64,000 bases of DNA from Staphylotrichum longicolle (lineage: Eukaryota; Ascomycota; Sordariomycetes; Sordariales; Chaetomiaceae): the NCBI GenBank assembly GCA_019096155.1, contig JAHCVI010000003.1:4278001-4342000 (forward strand), read 5' to 3'. Of this stretch, positions 57,010 through 64,000 are shown piece after piece. The position numbers were made by a program, and so were the translations under genes. Under the pieces are notes generated by a model, which did not search any database, had not been told where the DNA came from, and saw only the letters and a program-made list of their open reading frames with translations. Within the stretch, counting starts at the first letter, position 1, and every line of letters begins with the position of its first letter.

Positions 57010-57366
57010 TGTATTGTATTTGCTAGCAGATAACCACTAGGTGTTTTCCGTTCCTTGACTAAGTACTCTCAGCGCTGTGAGTTTTAGGGCCCGAAGTGTC
57101 ATTGTGCTACCACATTGGTCCGGAGCTGCCATAGATGGGTACCTAGGTATGTGTGAATGGTTCTGACAAAAACCTGCCCCCCTTCTTTCCTTAGTGTACA
57201 AAACACCGCAGCTTCTAGACACTCACCCCCTGATCAACAAACCAGAGTTGTAAGCCAGTTCCCGCATACCCGTGCCTTGCTCGCGCTGTTGTGCAAGAAG
57301 ATGTGGGGAAAAAGGACGGGGTGGGGCCCAAAGGCAAGAGTGGACAAGAAAAAGAGAAAAAACATT
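57010..57366. other. 3' flank of the dehydrogenase-propeller gene and tRNA downstream region
   Basis: No gene is seen. The stretch just left of the tRNA (about 57340-57362) contains A-runs on the plus strand, which are T-runs downstream of the minus-strand tRNA and can serve as a polymerase III terminator. Confidence 0.5.
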
Positions 57367-57468
57367 CGATCAAACTGGGACTCGAACCCAGAACCTTTAC
57401 CAGCTGGGAAACACGATTGCTCGTGCTCTTACCGGAAAGTAACGCGCTACCAATTGCGCCATTCGACC
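57367..57468 (-). tRNA. tRNA-Arg (anticodon CCG) with a 29-nt intron
   Basis: On the minus strand a complete cloverleaf can be drawn. The acceptor stem is GGTCGAA with TTTGATC plus discriminator G. The D arm is GCGC-AATTGGTA-GCGC. The anticodon stem is TTACT/GGTAA with loop TTCCGG...T, and the T arm is CTGGG-TTCGAGT-CCCAG. The intron of 29 nt lies one base 3' of the anticodon, the normal eukaryotic position (57431 down to about 57403). The mature length is 73 nt. The internal A and B boxes (TGGCGCAATTGGTAGCGCG; GGTTCGAGTCC) and a downstream T-run fit polymerase III transcription. The anticodon assignment depends on the intron boundary, which is well constrained by the stem. Confidence 0.88.
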
Positions 57469-57786
57469 GATTGGTGGTGTTGGACCCCAGAGGAATCTCA
57501 AGAATTAGCGCTGTTCTCCGACAGTGCGACAAGCTGGCCCACTCACTGAACCACTCTGAGATTCCCGCAACACTCAACAGAGAGCAGACTTGGTTGATAA
57601 AATATTGCGATTGATACAAATGGTGATTATTTCAATCTCAGAGTTGCACTTAAAAGAGCTCTGATTGCCTCAATGGGAACAAACACTGCATTGATCGACC
57701 CACTCAGGTACCAGACACAGATGGACAAGCGACGACTCATGATGCCAGAAAGGAAATATGGTTATTTTGATTTTGGGTTCCTAGCT
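57469..57786. other. Spacer between tRNA-Arg and the TauD-type dioxygenase gene
   Basis: About 320 bases holding the tRNA 5' flank and the 3' UTR of the minus-strand dioxygenase. Nothing else is recognised. Confidence 0.5.
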
Positions 57787-59036
57787 TCACTGCTCCTTGC
57801 TCAAAGCAGCCCTCCGCGAAGTGCTGTTGGGGTCGAGATACGGCCGCTCGCCCAGGCCGACCGCACGGTTGCCGAAGCGCTCACCATAGTTGCCGTCAAT
57901 GTAGTCGTAAGTCGCGGTATGGAACACGGATCGGTTGTCCCAGATGGCTGTGGCTTCTTGTTAGCATTGTTGATTGTTTTTGGACTCTGGGTCGAAAGTC
58001 TCACCAATGTCGTTGGGGCTCTTCCACTTGAGCCTGACCTGCAGATCGTGGTTCTTGTAGACCAGATCCAGGAACCAGTTGAGCAGGTGGGTGCTCTCCT
58101 CCTGGGTCACACCGTTGATGTGCTTGACGTGGCCGCCCACGGGGAAGACGCTCTTCCAGCCGGTGACGGGGTTGGTGCGCACGACGGGGTGGACCGCCTT
58201 GAGCTCGGAGCCGACGTTCTCGGGCGCGCCGCGGGGCTTGTCGTAGAGCTTGAAGCCGGCCTGCTCAGCCACCTTTCCGAAGCCTGGCTGCTCAAAGGTA
58301 ACAGTGAGGCTCTCGAGGAACTTCTGGTACGGCTCGCTGATGCGGTCGTAGATCTCGTAGCCCGAAGCCCAGAGCGTGTCTGGAGATGACCGTGTCAGCC
58401 TTTGATTTCACATGAAATTTGAAAATAGAAGTCACTTACCACCTCCCGTGGTGGGGAGTTCAATGAGGCGGAGAGACGTGTAGTCGGCAGGGATAGGCTC
58501 GAAGGCAATGTCGCTGTGCCACTGGCCGCTGCTCTGCTTCTTGACGCTGAGGCTCTCGGCAATCGACTTGGAATAGTACTTCTTGTTCTGGACGGAGCTG
58601 ATGGTGCTGATCTCCGGATCATCACCTCCAAACTCGCGCTCCGAGTTGAGGAGGGGGTGGATGTGGAGACCCGAGGTAGCAGGGCGCCCCGCCAGCTCTC
58701 CGAGCCGAAGAATCAGCTTCTTCTGGAGGTCGTTGGTCAGGTTGTCTTGAGCACGGAAGAAGACCACTCCGCGTTGCGAGACTGTGCTTGGTTAGCTAAA
58801 GAATTTCGGAATTTGCGCAGTGTACACTCACTGGTGATGGCAAGGTCCCTGATCAGCTCATCCGAGTTGGGGGCATCGAGCCACTCAACGAGGTTGGCAG
58901 TGGGAAACTCGCGGCCAATGACGGGTGTAACGTCGAATGACTCGTACGAGTCGAGCGCGCCCGAGAGCTTGAGGGGCTCACGGGACTGCCCCTTGGTGGC
59001 GACTGGGACGTCGACTTCGATTGCTGAGGGTGCCAT
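57787..59036 (-). CDS. TauD/TfdA-family 2-oxoglutarate-dependent dioxygenase
   Basis: Four exons: 59036-58832, 58781-58440, 58379-58005 and 57947-57787, giving 360 aa. Introns are 50, 60 and 57 bp with GTGAGT, GTAAGT and GTGAGA donors. The iron-binding HxD is in QWHSDIAFEPIPADY. The distal His is in WDNRSVFHTATYDY, and the 2-oxoglutarate-binding Arg in GERFGNRAVG. GVVFFRAQDNL and FPVGGHVKHI are also typical. Members couple 2-oxoglutarate decarboxylation to oxidation of sulfonates (releasing sulfite) or other small acids. The fungal relatives are often annotated as alpha-ketoglutarate-dependent sulfonate or taurine dioxygenases, but the substrate cannot be read from sequence. It is divergent from the MFS transporter gene to the right, which fits an uptake-plus-degradation pair. 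Confidence 0.92.
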
Positions 59037-60802
59037 GGTGCTGGGAAGGGTGACCGTGTCTTGGAACAGGGAGTTGTGGGCGAAGTCTTGAGTCTGATGG
59101 TTTCGAAGCTGGTGCTGTCTGGAGTGGCTTGATCTCTCCGTTGAGATTGGGGAGATTGTATCTCTTATACCATGGTGCGACTGAATTGCGAGTTTCTCCA
59201 AGCAATCTAACGCGATTCATTCACATCATCAAACCCCTCCTCCATTGCCGAACTTGCTCGCCCCCGCGTTATCCTCTCCGACGTTGCACCGGGAAGCCGT
59301 GCGGCCGTGAAAGGTGCGGAGAGCTCCTAGTCAGTCATCGAATAGGCGTTGATGTTGGAGATGGCGAGCGCTCTATGGTGTATTCCGCCATCCCCTCTGA
59401 AAGGAATCGAGTTGGTGGCCTCTCGGGAATAAGACACCTTAAACACCGTCTAGATGGAACAGAGGGCATCGTTATCGGAAGAACGGCGTCTTGGGGGGCC
59501 GGTGGCGGAGTTCAGTGTGAGACGGGAGCGGGGCAGAAGGGTAGTCGGCACCGCACTTGGGTGTCTAGACTGCCGACACGACATTCACCTGGGCCGGGTC
59601 GGACGATGGCGCAAGCCCACCCCCCACGTTGGACCTCATGGACAGCCGTGCAAACAGCATCCGAAACTGTCTGATTGGCGGTCGGTTCCCAGTGTTCGGT
59701 TTCGGTTTCGTCGCGTGTCGTCCCAGCAGCGGCGATACACGGAGATAATGCAGGTTGATGAACAGTTGGTATAAGTTGGGTATGGTGGTTGGGCATGCAC
59801 CCATGCCGCCATCGTCCTGGGAGTTGTAGCAAAGTAAACAATTGGCCAATGGCAGACTTAGAACTGTTGCAGCTGCGGAATCCGCTTGTGCGTCACGGGA
59901 AGTCGCGTCAGCCGTGGGGGCGAGCACGTCTCATCACGCCATCTGCTCCCCCTGATGCCGTCCTTGGCGCCGGACACAACACACTAGCCATGCTGCCTCG
60001 GTTCTCCCAACCGGCGATTCCATTGTTCGGGTTCATCCGCCCTCCGCCAAAGGGCCGCTTGGAGGCAGAGATAGTGTAGCGGCACCTGTGCCTGTACCCC
60101 GAGGAGTCCGTAACAGCTCCTTTCTGCCTCCGGGTCTCCGGCCCCCCCTAATCCCGGGCCAGCAAGGCAACCCGCGGGGTGCGCTCCGGGACCCGGGACC
60201 CGGGGCCCGAGAAATGTGCTTTATTTGTTTTTCATTATTCTCCTTCGACCTGGCACGCCGGGAGCACATGCGGCTGAGTTGGGATACCTCAGCTGGGAAA
60301 CACGCGGCTTCACGTCGGAGCTTTTTCATTCGCTCCTGTTACCGCCACCCCCAATGCCGTCCCTGAGCCGTGGGAAAGGTGAGCTAGCCAGCCACCTGGC
60401 ACCCACGGGGTGAAGGTTGCAACACATGGGTGACATGACGGCAAAGATCGAGACCCTGGATCTGGCAGGGTTGCCATGGACATGGCCTGCTTGCATGCAT
60501 CCGCCCCGAGTGATACGCACCAACTCGGTACAGACATGCCCAAGTACCGTCAAGACGTGATTATGCGGACCGTGTACGCAATGCTTGGTACATGGAAAAC
60601 GCAGGGACTTCACGCCACTGCTGATAAGGACATCTCGATGGATGTCACGTGCCGTTTATACTTAAGGGCTTGACCTCCACCTGGTCTTGCCAGCCGTGTC
60701 AAACAGAGAAGCAGCGATTTCGATTGCGCCCTTGTGCCGAGTTTCTGGCCCGACAGTTGCCTCAGTCTTGCCGACGTTGGTTTTGATAATACCTGGCCTA
60801 AC
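59037..60802. promoter_or_regulatory. Divergent intergenic region between TauD-type dioxygenase and MFS transporter
   Basis: About 1.8 kb with both genes pointing outward. I see no credible gene inside. GC-rich palindromic tracts near 60170-60205 (runs of CCCGGG type) could form secondary structure. Co-regulation of the pair is inferred only. Confidence 0.5.
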
Positions 60803-63149
60803 ATGGCTACCGTCCTCGTTAGAGACAAGGCCCAGGCCGTCAGGCCCGAGAGAGACCCGGAGAGCAAGGTTGGCCCGGATTCATCAACCACATCGGTGAA
60901 CACCATACCACCTCTCGGAGAGCCTATCCACCAGAAGCGGTTTTTCTTCCAGAGATCCAAGGCTTACGACGTGGATGCCATTGCGACTCAGGCAAGCTTC
61001 CCACGAGTTGCCCGGATCGTCGGGAGGTCGAGATGTAGGAGCTGACTTTTATCCAGCCCAGTGTGTTCGATGACCCAGACACTGCAAAGCGATATGAGCC
61101 ACCCCAGGAGTGGTAAGACGTCTTGTCTCGAACAAGCCAGAACCGGAAGCTCTGACTCTTTCCTAGGGAAAACGTCCATCGATTTGACCCCCTTGCACGA
61201 TGGACCTGGCGCGAAGAAAACAGCCTGGTGCGCAAGATCGACTGGCGGATTATGGTGTGGGCCTGCATCATGTTCATGGCTCTCGAACTCGATCGAGCAA
61301 ACATCTCGCAAGCTTTGACGGACAACTTCCTGACGGACCTGCACATGACCACAGATGGTGAGTTGGCTCGGAATTCAAACCCGAGAGGCACGACTCCAGT
61401 TACAGAACTAACTAGGATTCCAGATTACAATCTTGGCACCACCATCTTCAGGCTCTCCTTCCTCTGTGCGGAACTCCCATCCCAGCTGGTGTCTAAGTGG
61501 ATGGGACCAGACCGCTGGATCCCAACACAGATGACTCTGTGGAGCATCGTCGCGAGCGCGCAGTTCTTTCTCTCGGGGCGAACCTCGTTCCTTGTCTGCC
61601 GCTGCCTGCTGGGCGTGCTTCAAGGCGGTTTTATCCCTGATGTAAGGCACCTCGCTTGTTGTTTCTTTTCGATATGAAGGGATAACAGCTAACATTGCAC
61701 CACAGGTCATTCTGTACCTCTCGTACTTCTACAAGCACCACGAACTGACCGTGCGGCTGGGTTTCTTCTGGACTGCCATGAGTATTGCGGACATTGCCTC
61801 GGCTCTTCTCGCATACGGTATTCTGCATATGAGGGGTGTCCAAGGCCACTCTGGCTGGAAGTGGCTGTTCTTGATCGAGGTATGAATTCAAGACGTCTGG
61901 AAACATTCTTGACGCCCAAGTAACCTCATATGTTTGGGCTGGGGCTGACGATGTGGACAGGGCCTCTTGACACTTGTCATTGGTATTTTGTCCTTTGCCC
62001 TCATGCCAGCTGGGCCATGCCAAACAAAAAGCTGGTTCCGTGGCAAGGATGGGTGGTTTTCAGAGCGGTAAGAAATCCCTTCATCAAACCAACAGGCCCA
62101 GACAACGCTAACAGTGGTTTTCGTACGTTTAGCGAGGAAAAGATTATCGTGAACCGTGTCCTGCGAGAAGACCCAAGCAAGAGCGACATGCACAATCGCG
62201 AACCTATCACGTTCAAGCTCCTGTGGCAAAGCCTCAAAGACTTTGACCTCTGGTACGTGGATTGATAATACCTGCACCGAAAAAGAATGGGACAAGCTGA
62301 CCGTGTCCTAGGCCGCTGTACATCCTGGGTCTCACGTTCCAGATTCCCATGATCCCACCCGCCCAGTACTTGACCCTCTCGCTCAGGGGCTTGGGCTTCG
62401 ACACGTTCCAGACGAACTTGTTGACGATGCCCTACACCGTTTTCCACAGTAAGTGGTCATCAGCTCTGGAAACTATGGTGCCCAAGGGGGGGTTCTGACA
62501 CGTTCTCAGTCGTAACGATGCTTGCGATCGCCTATCTCGCTGAAATCACGGGCCAGTTGACACTGGTAGCGGGGCTTTCGCAGGTGTGGGCACTTCCGTT
62601 CCTGATCTACCTCAACGTCGTAGACACGGCCAAAGTAAACAGATGGGTCATCTGGACCGTCACCACTCTGCTGCTCAGCTACCCCAACGGTAAAGAAACC
62701 CCGTGCTTCGCCATCCCCGCACACTTATGGCGGCTACTGACAGCTAGTCCAGCGCACCCAATCCAAGTGGCATGGAACTCTCGCAACTCAAATGCCGTGC
62801 GGTCCCGTACCGTGTCTGCCGCCTGCTACAACATGTTTGTGCAAGCTAGCGCCACGATCGCGGCCAACATCTACCGAGCTGGTAAGTTTTTAGGAAAGAA
62901 CGGGGCAAAATGGCAGTTACTAAGCGCTCTCCAGACGATGCACCGCTGTACAAGCGTGGAAACAAGCAACTGCTTGCCATTCTCTGCATGAACTTTGCAC
63001 TGTACAGCCTGGTGAAGGCATACTATGTCTTCCGGAACAAGCAGAGAGACAACAAGTGGAATGCCATGACGCCCGAGGAGCGGGTGCACTATCTCACCAC
63101 CACTACCGACGAGGGCAACAAGAGACTGGATTTCCGGTTCAGCCACTAG
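60803..63149 (+). CDS. MFS transporter, allantoate permease (Dal5) type
   Basis: Eleven exons: 60803-60991, 61057-61112, 61167-61357, 61424-61641, 61706-61879, 61961-62067, 62133-62252, 62312-62448, 62510-62689, 62744-62881 and 62935-63149. All phases agree and give 574 aa. Intron 1 uses a GC donor (CAG/GCAAGC); the others are GT-AG, 54-81 bp. The cytoplasmic N-terminus leads to KIDWRIMVWACIMFMALELD-RANISQA, the first helix and anion:cation-symporter loop. LCAELPSQLVSKWMGPDRW, FLVCRCLLGVLQGGFIPD and YLSYFYKHHELTVRLGFFWT follow, all typical of the Dal5/Vitamin H/Tna1 family. About 12 membrane segments are expected. These carriers take up small organic acids or amides by proton symport at the plasma membrane; the substrate is not determined. 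The adjacent dioxygenase suggests a related substrate. Confidence 0.93.
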
Positions 63150-64000
63150 GCCGGGAGAGGTTCACTGAGTCTAAGACGAAACGGTGACAGGGGCAATCCG
63201 TGCCGGGGAGCGATGACCCCTTACACCTTTACTGGTACAATTGGTATTGGTGTCGGGCCGTGAGAAGGCCGTGAGGGCTTCTTGACAGAACATTAGAGCA
63301 ATATCAAAATGAAAGCAATGAACGTGAAAACGGGGAAAGCCACATGTTTTCCGGGGTGTGATGGAAGCTTTGAACACAGGATGCTACCCTTGCCCTTTAT
63401 TCTCGATATCGCGAGTCGTAGGTTTCTGAGTCAACCCGAAGCTGGGGCTCTTTCCCGCCAGCTGTGTCATGCTTTTTGTGAAGGAGGAGGACATCCTTCA
63501 ATCGCAGCTTGAAAGTCGCAACATGCGGAAAGAGCGTACCAATTCACGTGACCATGACCCAACGATAAGTGAGCTGAGTGGGCTGAACTACCCCGCCATG
63601 TGGGGGTCATTCGCTGACTGACCACCTCACAAGCTCACCTGAGCTTTCGAGTCTAGAGACTTTAGAACACGAAGACAGGCGCGTCTTGGAAGCAACAGGC
63701 AAGTTAGCTCGTCTGACTCGGGAGTCTCCCGACATACTCTGTACGCAAATACGAGGAACACATGAATAGCCTCATCGCACGGCCAGTGACAAGGCTAAAT
63801 CCAGCTGCACGCGGACCCCACCTCGCACTGCTCGTTTCCGCGGTCGGCTTTTCTTCTTCAAGATCTTCTCAGCCCCGCCTTCCGCTCTCCCGCGCTGCTG
63901 CACATCTCCTGCATCACTCCACCGGGCCCCGTTGTGCGCCTTTTCCCATCCCATCCAGCCACCCAAGAGCCTCACTACCCTCCACTATCGGCACTCAGCG
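63150..64000. other. MFS 3' flank and unassigned sequence to the window end
   Basis: About 850 bases. There is no supported gene. The end of the window may be the promoter of a gene beyond it, since CT-rich sequence rises after 63800. Confidence 0.5.

Noticed and set aside
63772..63975. Small Arg/Gly-rich minus-strand protein at the window end
   Set aside because: No family resemblance, and composition typical of chance frames in GC-rich promoter DNA.

Overview
The window reads as nuclear DNA of a filamentous ascomycete, most likely a Sordariomycete. Genes are GC-rich and cut by many 50-80 bp GT-AG introns. Fungus-specific families are present: a Zn2Cys6 regulator, UPF0643, a HET-domain protein, a NACHT-ankyrin protein and a Dal5-type MFS carrier. 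A 16-kb AT-rich island holds retroelements that look like targets of repeat-induced point mutation (RIP). No rRNA or CRISPR was seen. One intron-containing tRNA gene was found.

Layout. (1) 47-3847, minus strand: NAA15, the NatA auxiliary subunit, and a Mix23/Cid2-family protein. (2) 3848-8802: about 5 kb with no recognisable gene but with a strong G-quadruplex motif, leading into a Zn2Cys6 regulator with a glutamine/histidine-rich N-terminus (8803-11750, plus). (3) 12445-22405, minus: housekeeping genes, namely a D-2-hydroxyacid dehydrogenase, S-adenosylhomocysteine hydrolase, eIF3h, a UPF0643 protein and a mitochondrial SAM-carrier-like protein. (4) 22985-25231, minus: a HET-domain protein. 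(5) 25879-42530: transposon island. It holds three copies and one scrap of a Tad1-like LINE, and two heavily decayed Ty3/Gypsy elements. (6) 43026-49386, minus: a giant NACHT-ankyrin STAND protein with one frameshift. (7) 49783-63149: a compact set of metabolic genes, namely a soluble cytochrome P450, a divergently transcribed cytochrome b5/b5-reductase fusion (with two reading-frame lesions), a 3-hydroxyacyl-CoA dehydrogenase/YWTD beta-propeller fusion, tRNA-Arg(CCG), a TauD-type dioxygenase and an 11-exon MFS transporter.

How it may work together. The HET and NACHT-ankyrin genes belong to families used in fungal self/non-self recognition and regulated cell death, and they sit on either side of the transposon island. 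The block to its right looks like a small oxidative catabolic or secondary-metabolite cluster: P450 plus a possible b5/b5R electron donor, a hydroxyacyl-CoA dehydrogenase, a 2-oxoglutarate dioxygenase and an importer/exporter. That functional link is inference from adjacency only.

Caution. Several frame breaks, in host genes and between LINE copies, fall at short homopolymers. Some may be sequencing errors rather than real mutations. Splice sites were assigned by eye, using GT-AG (one GC-AG), reading phase and recalled family conservation.
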